A stretch of 64,000 bases of DNA. Origin: Nonomuraea thailandensis (GTDB lineage: Bacteria > Actinomycetota > Actinomycetes > Streptosporangiales > Streptosporangiaceae). The position numbers and the translations under genes are program-made. A model generated the notes under the pieces. It had not been told where the DNA came from, ran no database searches, and saw only the letters and a program-made list of their open reading frames with translations. Positions 17,913 to 27,213 of this stretch are shown piece by piece (position 1 is the first letter of the stretch; every line of letters begins with the position of its first letter). The stretch is taken from assembly GCF_024172165.1 (NCBI RefSeq), contig NZ_JAMZEB010000001.1, forward strand, positions 682,001-746,000, written 5' to 3'.

Positions 17913-19334
17913 TACTACAGTCATGTTTTGTGATCTAAAGTTGGATCTTGTTGTGGCGTAGCCAGCGTTTCCAGTAGTGGCTGCTGCGGGCGCGGGCTTG
18001 GTGGGCGCGTCGGAGATGTGACCAGCCCATGGCGCGTTGCAGGATGTCGCTGATGGGGTGGGTGACGGCGCTGGTCAGATGTGCCAGGAGACGGCGGATC
18101 TCGGCTGGGGTGAGGGGGACCAGGCCGCACGTGCTTTTGGGGCGTGGGCGGCGGTGACGGCCAGGTAGGCGTGGGCGAGCATGGCCAGGGTGATGTGGCG
18201 GTGCCAGCCGTCGTAGCGGCGGACCTGGTACTGGTCCAGGCCGACTTCGTTCTTGGCGGACTGGAAGCACTCCTCGATGGCCCATCGGGAACCGGCGATG
18301 CGAACGAGCTGGTCCAGCGAGGTACCCGCGGGTCCGAAGCACAGGTAGTAGGCCATCTCCAGCTCGCCTTGATCGTTCGGGGTGAGACTGCGGCGGACCA
18401 GGAGCCAGCGCTGGAAGCCGCCGGGTCCGCCCAGGTGGTCGTCGGTGTGGGGCGGCAGGGTCGCCATCGCCCAGTCATACAGGCGCGGCCCCTTGGCCCC
18501 ATCGCCCGCCGACAGGCGTTTCCATGCCTGCTCGGGGGCGTCGGCGGTCACCGCGTCGGCTCGTGAGCCGGTGTTGCCGTAGCCGATACCGGTGCCGAGC
18601 GACTGGCTCCTGGGCACGGCGACGACGTAGCCGACCTCGCGTTTTTCCAGGAACAGCCGGAACTTGTGGTCCTGGCCGTACGCCTCGTCCGCGCTCACCC
18701 ACGAGGCGGGCACGCCACTGTCCAGTGCCCGACCCAGCATCGCCGCCGCTAGCGCCGGCTTGGTGGCGAACGACACACTGTCGGGGATGCCGGCCTGCGC
18801 GCACCGGGCCCGATCATCGGTCCAGGACTTCGGCAGGTACAACTCGGCATCGAGCAGCGCGCGCCCGCGCGGGGTTGCGTACACGAGAAACACCCCGAGC
18901 TGGCAGTTCTCCACCCGGCCAGCCGTTCCCGAGTACTGTCGCTGCACCCCGGCTGAGCGGGTGCCCTTCTTAATGAACCCGGTCTCGTCCACGACCAGTA
19001 CCCCGCCCGGATCTCCCAACTGCTCGACCACGTAATCACGCAGGTCAGCACGGACTTCCCGAGGGTTCCACCGCACGTTGTTCAGCAGCCGCTGCATCCG
19101 ATGCGGCTGCGCATCACCCGCAGCCTCGGCCAATTGCCAGCCGTTCTTCCGCTCCACCGGCGCCAGCAGCCCGACCAGATACGCCCGCGCCTGCCGACGC
19201 GGCTCCACCCGCCCGAAACGGCTGGCCACCCGAGCGAACAGCTCATCCAGCCCCGCCGCCCACGACTGGAGATCCTCAGACGTCACCACATCCGACACGG
19301 ATCCGACTATAGATCACAAAACATGACTGTAGTA
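17913..19334 (-). mobile_element. IS701-family element A
   Basis: The ends carry perfect inverted repeats of at least 24 bases (17913-17936 and 19311-19334). CTAG flanks both sides (17909-17912 and 19335-19338), the YTAR-type 4-base duplication of IS701 elements. The right-hand CTAG is also the left flank of element B. Confidence 0.9.
17935..19298 (-). CDS. IS701-family transposase, C-terminus in the -1 frame
   Basis: The first 387 codons (19298 to about 18138) run in one frame with all IS701 features: GGVLVVDETGFIKKGTRSAG (Asp), SGVPASWVSADEAYGQDHKF (Asp) and GSRWAIEECFQSAKNEVGLD (Glu). In that frame the protein ends at 18075 in junk. At codons CCA AAA (18140-18135) a shift to -1 gives STCGLVPLTPAEIRRLLAHL, then RAHQARARSSHYWKRWLRHN, the usual C-terminus, ending at TAG 17935-17937 inside the terminal repeat. 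The site C CCA AAA (18141-18135) is a canonical slippery heptamer, so this may be programmed frameshifting rather than damage. Full product about 454 residues. Confidence 0.85.
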
Positions 19335-19338
19335 CTAG

Positions 19339-20722
19339 TAGTACTTTTTTAGTTCGTTAGGGTGGGCGCTGATGGCAGGTGGGGCAGCGTCCACTCCAGG
19401 CGGCTAACAACACCTGGAGAGCGGCCAAGATCTTGTAGAAGGTCAGCCCGCGCCGACCACTTTTGGGCTGGTCAACCGCAGTTCAGTGAGGAACAGGTGA
19501 GCCGCCGAGACCAAGGTGACATGCCGCTGCCAACCGCGGGTCAGGCCCAGGCCGGTCTTGAGCTCGCGGTAGTCGTGCTCGATGCGCCAGCGGATCTTGG
19601 CCAGGCGGACCAGGTCCCGCAGCCGGATGCCGGCCGGCAGGGTGGACAGCCAGTAGCCGGTGGGCTCGGGCTCGCCGGGAGGCCATTCGGCCAGAAGCCA
19701 ATAGTCGGGCAGATGCCCATCACTGGTGCGGGGGATGCCGCTGTTGGCGGGCCGCACCCGCAGGACCAGGAAGCGGGACCGCAGCGTGGCGGCTGGGTTG
19801 TCCTTGCTCTTCTTGGTGCCCTGCCGCCAGCTCACCCGGCGCAGGCTGCCGCGTTCGGCGGCCAGGGCCAGCTCGCGCAGGCTGGCCGGGGCGCTGCGGT
19901 ACTTGGCCACTGGATGGCGTCCGTTGCCGGACCAGGGCACCGTCTCGGGGACGACATCGGCGGCATACGCGCTGGTGCCGCCCTTGACCGCGACCACATA
20001 CAACAGGCCGCGCCCGGTCAAGCCCAGCCGCAGCGCGGTCACATCGCCGTAGCCGGAGTCGGCCACCACCAGCGGTGGTAGCAGTCCCCAGGTGGCCAGC
20101 TCGTCGAGCATCTCCAGGGCCTGCTGCCACTTGGGACGGTGGCGCTGATCGTCGGGGATGCGGCAGCGCCGTCGCCGCTCGGCGATCGCCGCGGCTTCAC
20201 TCTGGTCCTCGGCCAGCGCGTCGTCCCAGCGTTGCGGCAGGAACAGCCGCCAGTTCAACGCGGCCGAACAGGCATCGGTGACCGCGTGAACGCTGATGGC
20301 GATCTGGCAATTGGTCACCTTCCCCGCGGTCCCGGTGTACTGCCGGGCCACTCCAGGCGAGCCGTCGCCATCCTTCAGATGCCCGGTGTCATCCAGCACC
20401 CACGCCTGCGGCGCCACCACGCTGACCGCACGCTGCGCCAGACATCGCCGCACCGCCACGTGATCCCAGGTCGAGGAGGTGATGAACTGCTGCAGCCGCT
20501 GGTGATCCACCCCCAGCCGCTCCGCCATCGGCACCATCGACTTACGCCGGCCGTCCAGGATCAGCCCCCGCAGGTACAACCCGCCGTTGGACCGCTGCTC
20601 CCGACGCGTGAAGGAGGTGAAGACCTCACCTGCGAAGTCCTCAAGACGGCCACGGACATCAGCCAGCTCCGCCGGAGTCACGTGTCGACCGTCTCACAGA
20701 GACTCGAACTAACAAAGTACTA
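19339..20722 (-). mobile_element. IS701-family element B
   Basis: Terminal repeats TAGTACTTTTTTAGTTCG (19339-19356) and the complement of 20705-20722 match with one mismatch. The flanks are CTAG at 19335-19338 and 20723-20726. It shares its left CTAG with element A. Confidence 0.88.
19443..20681 (-). CDS. IS701-family transposase
   Basis: A 412-residue, apparently complete transposase. The N-terminal region GRLEDFAGEVFTSFTRREQR is followed by LRGLILDGRRKSMVPMAERL. Catalytic blocks are QAWVLDDTGHLKDGDGSPGV (Asp), PPLVVADSGYGDVTALRLGL (Asp) and IRWRIEHDYRELKTGLGLTR (Glu). It is a different subgroup from the transposase of element A, since the sequences between motifs barely match. No frameshift is seen. 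The ATG at 20681 lies about 40 bases inside the right end. Confidence 0.92.
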   Translation of the reverse strand: MTPAELADVRGRLEDFAGEVFTSFTRREQRSNGGLYLRGLILDGRRKSMVPMAERLGVDHQRLQQFITSSTWDHVAVRRCLAQRAVSVVAPQAWVLDDTGHLKDGDGSPGVARQYTGTAGKVTNCQIAISVHAVTDACSAALNWRLFLPQRWDDALAEDQSEAAAIAERRRRCRIPDDQRHRPKWQQALEMLDELATWGLLPPLVVADSGYGDVTALRLGLTGRGLLYVVAVKGGTSAYAADVVPETVPWSGNGRHPVAKYRSAPASLRELALAAERGSLRRVSWRQGTKKSKDNPAATLRSRFLVLRVRPANSGIPRTSDGHLPDYWLLAEWPPGEPEPTGYWLSTLPAGIRLRDLVRLAKIRWRIEHDYRELKTGLGLTRGWQRHVTLVSAAHLFLTELRLTSPKVVGAG

Positions 20723-20904
20723 CTAGGAACATCCTGGACAATGGCGACCTGGAATCTCTTACCCAGACCTGCCGTTCCCTGGGCCGCTTCGAGTTCCTCC
20801 TGATGATCGCACCTCTGATTTTCCGAGGCGCAACCGGCAGTCCGGTCAATCGCTTGGCCGTTTTCTGATCGGCGCGGCGGAGAGCCCCAGTCGGGCCCAC
20901 CCCG

Positions 20905-20945
20905 CCCGGCCGTGCTCCCGGCCCGGCCGTGCTCCCGGCCCGACC
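20905..20945. repeat. 17-bp tandem repeat
   Basis: GCCCGGCCGTGCTCCCG occurs twice in direct succession (20905-20921 and 20922-20938), with the start of a third copy. The stretch from 20727 to 21050 holds no gene I can support; one short plus-strand frame reads NILDNGDLESLTQTCRSLGR, which I do not recognise. Confidence 0.7.
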
Positions 20946-21050
20946 GGAGCGCGGGCGGACCGGGTCCGACTCCGCCGGCCCTGCCCCGGCAACCAGCTCG
21001 TCTAAATTAGTCGGTGATGTTGGCCAGCTCAATCGGCCAGGGCGAGGTTG

Positions 21051-22639
21051 TCACTTCAGGTGTGTAAAGATCGTTCCTGAGTGCTTGAGGCTGACCTTTA
21101 CCTGATGCGGCCTGGATAGGCGATGTCGAGTTCGATGAGTGCTTCGCGCCAGCCGATGGTGCGCTGTCCCTCGATCAGGCGGGCGGTGCTGGGCGAGTTT
21201 TTGATCTTGCCGGTTTTCTCCTTGGTCACGGCGCGTTCGCGGGCGCGTTTGTCCTCGATGTTGATGATGGCCAGCCACAGCAGCTTGACCACGGCGTCGT
21301 CGCCGGGGAAGTGCCCGCGGGCCTTGGTGACCTTGCGCAGCTGGTAGTTCAGCGACTCGATGCTGTTGGTGGTGTAGAGCAGCTTGCGGACCGCCGGAGA
21401 GAAGGCGAAGAACGGGATGAAGCGGTCCCAGGCGGCCTCGAACACGCGCGCCGCCTGCGGATAGCGCTCACCCCAGGTGGAAGCGGAGAAGCCTGCCAGA
21501 GCGTCGAAGGCGGCTTCCGCGCTGGGCGAGGTGTAGATCTTCTTGAGCTCGGCGGCCAGCGCGGCGCGGTCGCGGCGGGCGACCGGCCGCAGCGCGTTGC
21601 GGATCAAGTGAACGACGCAGGCTTGCACGGTGGTGTGCGGGAAGGCGGCGTGGATGGCGTCTTCGAAGCCGTTCAGGCCGTCGGTGCAGGCGATGAGGAT
21701 GTCGCGCACGCCGCGGTTGCGCAGGTCGTTCATCACCGAGGTCCAGAACCGGGCCGATTCGCCGGCGGTGGCGGCATCGAGCGGGGTCTTGGCCAGCCAG
21801 ATGCCCAGCACATGCTTGTCGCCGTCGGCGTCGATGCCGACGGCAAGGTAGGCGGGTTTGGCCTGGACGCTGTGGTTGTCGCGGACCTTGACCACGATGG
21901 CGTCCAGGAACACCACCGGGTAGACGGCCTCCAACGGCCGGGCTTGCCAGGCGCGGACCTCTTCCAGCACGGCGTCGGTGATGTTGGAGATGGCCTCGTG
22001 ACTCAGTTCGGTGTCGTAGATCTGGCGCAGGTGGTGCTGGATGTCGCGCACGCTCATGCCGTGCGCGTACAGGCTGATGATCATGTCGTCCAGGCCGCCG
22101 GAGACGCGGCCGGCCCGCTTGGGCACCAGCACCGGCTCGAAGGTGCCGGCCCGGTCTCGCGGCACGGCCAGCCGGACCGGCCCGACCCCGGTCTGCACCG
22201 TCTTGCCGATCCTGCCGTTGCGGGAGTTGCCGCTCCCGTGGCCGGCCACCTCGTGCTTGCCATAACCCAGATGGGATGACAGCTCAGCCTCCAGCGCGCG
22301 TTCCAGCACCGCCTTGACCAGCTCGCCGAGCATCGAGCCCTGTCCGGTCAGCCGCAGCCCGCCCGCACCGTCGCGTGACCGCTCCAGCAGCAGGTCCAGC
22401 ACCTGATCGCTGAGCAGCTCCCGCAACGGCACCTCGCCGTCACGGTGGGGGGATTTTTCCTCGCCATGATGAGCAGCCGCCCCCAGCAGCGCCGATGCGT
22501 CATCGTGCTGGTCTTGTCCCACCGCGGCCAGCGCGGTTCTTCCCCGTGTCGTGGACATGATCGTGTTCTCCCCCGAGATGATGAATGATCTTTACAGACT
22601 TCCGTCTACGTTTGGTGACCATTCACACACCTGGAGTGA
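21051..22639 (-). mobile_element. IS256-family element
   Basis: The ends are short inverted repeats, TCACTTCAGGTGTG (21051-21064) and CACACCTGGAGTGA (22626-22639), with one mismatch. A target duplication is not obvious. A single transposase fills the element. Confidence 0.75.
21098..22558 (-). CDS. IS256-family transposase
   Basis: A 486-residue transposase of the mutator superfamily. After a variable N-terminus come MLGELVKAVLERALEAELSS and LGYGKHEVAGHGSGNSRNG. The catalytic DDE residues lie in YPVVFLDAIVVKVRDNHSVQ, DILIACTDGLNGFEDAIHAA and LYTTNSIESLNYQLRKVTKA. The block CVVHLIRNALRPVARRDR contains the C/H residues typical of the family. Length is slightly above the usual 400-420 because of the long N-terminus from the ATG at 22558; a start further in cannot be excluded. 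It looks intact. Confidence 0.92.
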   Translation of the reverse strand: MSTTRGRTALAAVGQDQHDDASALLGAAAHHGEEKSPHRDGEVPLRELLSDQVLDLLLERSRDGAGGLRLTGQGSMLGELVKAVLERALEAELSSHLGYGKHEVAGHGSGNSRNGRIGKTVQTGVGPVRLAVPRDRAGTFEPVLVPKRAGRVSGGLDDMIISLYAHGMSVRDIQHHLRQIYDTELSHEAISNITDAVLEEVRAWQARPLEAVYPVVFLDAIVVKVRDNHSVQAKPAYLAVGIDADGDKHVLGIWLAKTPLDAATAGESARFWTSVMNDLRNRGVRDILIACTDGLNGFEDAIHAAFPHTTVQACVVHLIRNALRPVARRDRAALAAELKKIYTSPSAEAAFDALAGFSASTWGERYPQAARVFEAAWDRFIPFFAFSPAVRKLLYTTNSIESLNYQLRKVTKARGHFPGDDAVVKLLWLAIINIEDKRARERAVTKEKTGKIKNSPSTARLIEGQRTIGWREALIELDIAYPGRIR

Positions 22640-22775
22640 TACCCCCGCCAGGGCGGCAGTTCCTGCATTTTATTCGGGTGTAGCTCTTTCTCAGTGAGTG
22701 CTTGAGCTGGGCTTTTGTGGGCGTGACTGTTTGGTCCGGGAACCGCCTTCTACTGTGAGTGCAGACGGTGAGGCG

Positions 22776-23375
22776 GTGGTGACGGTGGGCTCGTTGCTGG
22801 AGGAGCTGGCACGGCGTGAGGCTGTGGCCCGGCAGCGGATCGTGGAGATCCGCGAGCAGATCGCCGCGTTGGAGTCGCGGCTGCAGGATGAGCACGACCG
22901 GTTGTCACGGCTGGTGATCACACGGGAGACGGTGGAGGAGATCCTGGGCGGGGCGGTCGAGCCGGTCGGTGACCCTGTGACGGCCGGGATTGCAGGCCTG
23001 GACGTCAACGCGGCCGGCGCGGTTCCGGCAGGGCCGCCGGTGCTCGGCGTGGTGACGGTGCCGCCGTGGCGGCCGGGCATGAAGGCGGCGATGCTGCCGC
23101 GCGCGTACCGGGACGCGGTGGAGATCATGACCGATGCCGGCCGGGCGATGCGGGCCGGGCAGATCGCGGCGGCGATGGGATTGCCGGATGAGGCCGCCAA
23201 GCGGGAAGGGCTGCGCTCAAAGCTGAAGCGGCTGGTGGAACGCGGCTGGGCGCGGGAAGAAGGTCCGGGGTTGTTCATGGTGACCGAGCCGGTGGCGCGT
23301 GAGGTGTCCGAGCAAGGCGACGGAGGGTCACGGGACGGCATCGCGCCGTCATCTGCTTCGTCACCGGGCGGGTGA
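22776..23375 (+). CDS. Winged-helix companion protein of the ISKra4 element
   Basis: About 199 residues from the GTG at 22776; the open frame extends to 22698, so the start is uncertain. The N-terminal part is a coiled coil (REAVARQRIVEIREQIAALE, then LQDEHDRLSRLVITRETVEE). The C-terminal part is a winged helix: MLPRAYRDAVEIMTDAGRAM, RAGQIAAAMGLPDEAAKREG, LRSKLKRLVERGWAREEGPG. Proteins of this kind often precede ISKra4-type transposases in actinomycetes and probably bind the element's ends or its promoter; that role is inference. The transposase gene follows after 70 bases. Confidence 0.75.
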   Translation: MVTVGSLLEELARREAVARQRIVEIREQIAALESRLQDEHDRLSRLVITRETVEEILGGAVEPVGDPVTAGIAGLDVNAAGAVPAGPPVLGVVTVPPWRPGMKAAMLPRAYRDAVEIMTDAGRAMRAGQIAAAMGLPDEAAKREGLRSKLKRLVERGWAREEGPGLFMVTEPVAREVSEQGDGGSRDGIAPSSASSPGG

Positions 23376-23445
23376 TTGCGGCAGGGCCCTTCCGCCGTCA
23401 GGTTCAAAGGTGCCAACCACATGTCCCCGGCGAGAGAAGAGCCCT

Positions 23446-24986
23446 ATGCAGGCACCGTACGACACCGGCCTGGCCGCTGACGTCTTTGCGGAGGCGAAGA
23501 ACACCTTCAACTGGCTCATCGGACAGCTCACCGACACGGCCTGCGGCATGCTGACCCATGACCGGCTGGAAGAGACGATCGTCGAGCAGGGCCGTGAGCT
23601 GCAACGCCAGCTCCTCCAAGCACACCTTGATCTACGGGCGCTGCGCGAGCGGCAGCAGGCGCACCACGCCCGCCACAACGCAACGACCGCCAGGGTGATC
23701 GGGTCCGACGGCGTGTCGCGGACGCGGCTGGAGACAGGGCATCACCGCCTGCTCGCCACCCTCGTCGGAACGGTGACGGTCACCCGGTGCGCCTGGCGCG
23801 CCCCTGGGGCGCGCAACGTCTATCCGGCCGACGCCGCCTTGTCACTGCCGGCGGTGCGGCACTCGGCCGGGCTGGCCAAGCTGGCGGTCGTCGAGACGGT
23901 GCGCGGTTCCTTCGACGCGGCCCACGCTGCGGTGACCGCACGCTGCGGCAACGTGATCGGCAAACGGCAGATTGAGCAGGCGATCGTGCAGGCCGCGGTC
24001 GATGTCGACGCCTTCTACGCCGCGCGGACGCCGTTGCCGTGCACCGCCCGCACGGTGCTGGCGATCGGCGTGGACGGCAAGGGCATCGCCATGCGTCCCG
24101 AGGCGCTGCGGCCCGCGACCGCCAAGGCCGCCGCCCGCGCCCGCGCCACCTTCCGGACCCGGCTGGCGGCGGGAGAGAAACCGGCCCGCAAACGGATGGC
24201 CACCCTCGCAGTGGTCTACGACGCCGAGCCCGCGCCCCGCCGGCCGCACGATGTGATCGCTGTCCCCGGTGGCCGGCCGGGCAACGCCTGCCGCGCGCCA
24301 GACCGTCCGCGACGCGCAAGTGGCTGTGCGGCTCGGTCGTCACCGGCCCTGCCACGGTGATCGCCAAGGTCTTCGACCACGCCGAAGCCCGTGCTCCCGG
24401 CCACGTCCGTCCCTGGGTCGTGCTGGTCGACGGAGCCCGCCACCAGCTCGATCTGATCACGGCGGAGGCCGCCCGCCGCGGCATCGGCGTCCACATCGTC
24501 ATCGATTTCGTACACGTGCTGGAGAGATTATGGGCTGCCGCCTGGAGCCTGCATCCTCCCGCGGCACCGGCCGCCGAGGACTGGGTCGCCGGTCATGCTC
24601 TGGCTCTGCTGGCCGGGCGCACCGGCCACGTGATCACCGCGTTGTCCGGCCAGGCGGCCACCACGGCCGCCCACCGCCGCGACGGCATCGACGCGTGCAT
24701 CCGCTACCTCACCAACAACCTCAAGCATCTGCGCTACGACCAGGCACTGGAGGCGGGATGGCCGATCGCGACCGGCGTGATCGAAGGCGCCTGCCGCCAT
24801 CTGATCGCCGACAGATTCGACCTCGCCGGGGCACGCTGGGGCCTGGCCGGAGCCGAAGCCGTCCTGCAACTCCGCGCCCTGATAGCCAACGGTCACCTCG
24901 ACGAATACTGGCATTTCCACCGCGCCCGGCAACACGAACGGGTCCACCAGAACGACTACCAGGACGGATACTCTCTCACGGCTTGA
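23446..24986 (+). CDS. ISKra4-family transposase with a -1 frameshift
   Basis: The ATG at 23446 gives ADVFAEAKNTFNWLIGQLTD, then RARATFRTRLAAGEKPARKR and the first catalytic block ARTVLAIGVDGKGIAMRPEA. At about 24280, in AVPGGRPG, the frame must drop back one base to continue QRLPRARPSATRKWLCGSVV, WVVLVDGARHQLDLITAEAA (second Asp), VIDFVHVLERLWAAAWSLHP and GWPIATGVIEGACRHLIADR (Glu). The junction is CCG GGC, so a lost G or a sequencing error is as likely as recoding. Given the perfect ends and TSD, inactivation would be recent. The full product would be about 514 residues. Confidence 0.8.
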
Positions 24987-25026
24987 TCGCTTCAGTCGCT
25001 GAGAAAGAGCTACACCCATTTTATTC

Positions 25027-25416
25027 CACCGCTCTCGGCTCAAGTTCGTGTCCTCGTCGCCGCGCCGTGCATCCTGCGCTTCTTTCAGAGGCCGGGCCAT
25101 GAGTCAGAGCCCACGCTCCCAGCACGGGCTGGTGGTGCGGGCGCACGCCTCCCGCAGCGGATGGATCTCGTCACCGGTCCAGCCACGCCGTGTTTGGCGC
25201 CTTGGGGCCTGCACGTCGTACGGCGTCAGGTGCCGGTCGCCGGCGAAAGCGGTATGACGGCCGTCTTCCGGTCTCCGGCGGCGATCCTGTCAGGTCTGCC
25301 CTGTCGCACACGGGTATCAGGCGATCATGAGGGCGCGAAGAGCTGTCCCCCACGCGGTCGCGCCGGTACATCGCTCACGATGCGCCAGCGTGACCGCCCG
25401 GCCGTCACGGACTGTT
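25027..25416. other. No recognisable gene
   Basis: About 390 bases between the ISKra4 target duplication and the lectin stop codon. Only short open frames without motifs are present. Confidence 0.4.
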
Positions 25417-26205
25417 TCAGCGGCTGGTCCTGGTGGACCAGAGTCCCTCCTCGCCGTCGCTGGAGTAGAGGACTGTGTTGCCGTCGTTCTGGACGACGAG
25501 GCGCGCCTGGGGGTTGCCGTGGGTCTTGCTGGCCCACAGCACCTTGCCTTCAGGCGACTTCACCACGATGTTCCCGTCCGTCTGCAGCTGCGTGTACGCC
25601 TTGGGGTTACCATGCGTCTTCGTGCTCCACAGGGGCTTCTTCGTCGCGGTGTCGACGACCACGAGGTTGCCGTCGGCGTACTGGACCAGCCGGTAGAGCC
25701 CGTTGGGCGACTGACGGTAGGCGTTGGCGGTCAGCCGCTCACCCGGGGCGAGAACCGAGGTGGACCGGCGGGACGACCAGAGAGCCTTGGTCCCGCTGTA
25801 GAGGACCAGGTTGCTGTCGTTCTGGACGACGAGGCGCGCCTGGGGGTTGCCGTGGGTCTTGGTGCTCCACAACGCCGTGCCCTCCGCGGACTTCACCACC
25901 ACATTTCCATCCGTCTGCAGATGCGTATAGGCGCCCGGGTTGCCGTGGGTCTGCGCGTTCCACAGGGGCTTCTTCGTCGCGGTGTCGACGACCACGAGGT
26001 TGCCGTCGGCGTACTGGACCAGCCGGTAGAGCCCGTTGGGCGACTGACGGTAGGCGTTGGCGGTCAGCCGCTCACCGGGGGCGAGGACCTCGGAGGCCGT
26101 TGCGGCTGCGACCGACGCGCTGACCGCCTGCGCAGAGGCCAGGGGCAGCGCGGCCGAGGTGGCCAGCATGAGCAGTGCTGCGATTTTAAGGCGCTCGAAA
26201 CGCAT
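25417..26205 (-). CDS. Secreted protein with two bulb-type mannose-binding lectin domains
   Basis: A 262-residue exported protein. The signal peptide covers residues 1-27 (LKIAALLMLATSAALPLASA). Two nearly identical beta-prism lectin domains of about 105 residues follow (about 40-145 and 150-260), each opening LAPGERLTANAYRQSPNGLY. The sugar-binding signature QxDxNxVxY appears as QYADGNLVVVD, QTDGNVVVKS, QNDSNLVLYS and again in domain 2 as QTDGNIVVKS and QNDGNTVLYS, so some sites keep the Tyr and others have lost it. The ATG at 26205 follows GGAG at normal distance. Likely an extracellular carbohydrate-binding protein; the ligand is unknown. The near-identity of the domains suggests a recent internal duplication. 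Confidence 0.88.
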   Translation of the reverse strand: MRFERLKIAALLMLATSAALPLASAQAVSASVAAATASEVLAPGERLTANAYRQSPNGLYRLVQYADGNLVVVDTATKKPLWNAQTHGNPGAYTHLQTDGNVVVKSAEGTALWSTKTHGNPQARLVVQNDSNLVLYSGTKALWSSRRSTSVLAPGERLTANAYRQSPNGLYRLVQYADGNLVVVDTATKKPLWSTKTHGNPKAYTQLQTDGNIVVKSPEGKVLWASKTHGNPQARLVVQNDGNTVLYSSDGEEGLWSTRTSR

Positions 26206-26744
26206 AAAGGGAACTCCATATTCTATGGGATGGCTTTGCTTATCCAGGCCCGCCCGTGGCAAGCCTGACACTTTATACCGGATTAGGACGAGAGAGAAGG
26301 TGAAAAGCGTGATTGCTGCCAACATCGCTGGAATCCTGCCATCAGGAGCTGTATTGCTGCCAGATAAGCCTGCGCGGGAGAGTTCAAGAGTGACGCGTGA
26401 ATAGCGACGGGCTCATCGCAAACAGGACAGGTGGAAGGCCGATCGGCAGCCGCGCCTTTTCGTCCCGGTGGAACCCCACAGCCATAAGCCGTCGTCTGGG
26501 CAAGGGGTTCAACACGTAGGCTCGGGAGTTGGGCAAATTGGGTAAGAGCCGAGGCGCCGCACAAGCGACCCTGCGCAAGAGCGGGCGTTTGGGGTGACCT
26601 CGCCGCGCCGTATCGGGTTCGTCTGATGCCCGAGATTAGTTGCCCTTGCGGGAGCGCTTCTCCTCCACCTCCAGCGTTATCGCTCTCTTTTCCTGACCGT
26701 GGCCATCACCGTCGGAGGGTGTCAGCCGTGCGGGACTACCAGGA
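26206..26744. other. No recognisable gene
   Basis: About 540 bases upstream of the lectin. Short minus-strand frames at 26283-26578 have no motif. The lectin promoter should lie in the first 150 bases, but I see no clear -35/-10 pair. Confidence 0.4.
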
Positions 26745-27123
26745 ATGCGAGGCCTTCTGGAGCGTGGCGTGCCCGCGACGGCTACCGTTGTCGACGTGGA
26801 TCACGGGCAACGGTCACCTGACGAGCTGAAGGTCAGGTTCGCCACTCGTGAGGGTAGCCCGATCGAAGCATGGGTCGGCGTCCACAGCTGGGATGGTGAT
26901 GTGGGGGGTGGGCGCGACTCGAACGGTCCTCCACGATCCGGCGGATCCGCAGGGCGGCGTGCTGGACCGGCAAGAGACTTCGCTGTACCTGAGCCATCTG
27001 CTCAGCGCTCTGTTCGTCTTTGTTCTCATCGCGTTCGCGGTCGTGTTGTGGTGGCTCGGGCCTGGGTCGCCGTGCGAAAGGCTGAGGCAAAGAAGCCTTA
27101 GCTTACTCTGTCGGCGATCTTGA
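26745..27123 (+). pseudogene. Small membrane protein (DUF3592-like), frameshifted
   Basis: The first frame gives GVPATATVVDVDHGQRSPDE and LKVRFATREGSPIEAWV. After a shift near 26895 the second gives VLHDPADPQGGVLDRQETSL and a transmembrane helix, HLLSALFVFVLIAFAVVLWW. Order and spacing resemble DUF3592-type proteins (a small beta domain and a membrane helix). The frame change makes it a probable pseudogene. Confidence 0.5.
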
Positions 27124-27213
27124 AAGCATCCGGCATGTCCCGACTGGCGACTGATCAGTATCTGTGAGGCTTCTGGGGTCGGCGAAGTCGGTCATTTCCC
27201 CCAAGGTGGTCAG

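Larger units (their letters stand above)
22676..25017 (+). mobile_element. ISKra4-family element with perfect ends and 9-bp target duplication
   Basis: A perfect 19-base inverted repeat GGGTGTAGCTCTTTCTCAG lies at 22676-22694 and, inverted, at 24999-25017. The 9-base sequence ATTTTATTC directly flanks both ends (22667-22675 and 25018-25026). Two genes lie inside, a winged-helix companion and the transposase. The clean ends point to a recent insertion. Confidence 0.93.

Noticed and set aside
20905..20945. CRISPR-like repeats
   Set aside because: Two direct 17-base copies without spacers are a simple tandem repeat. No CRISPR array or cas gene was seen anywhere in the window.
21311..22279. 322-residue plus-strand frame
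   Set aside because: Exactly antisense to the IS256 transposase core and without any family motif.
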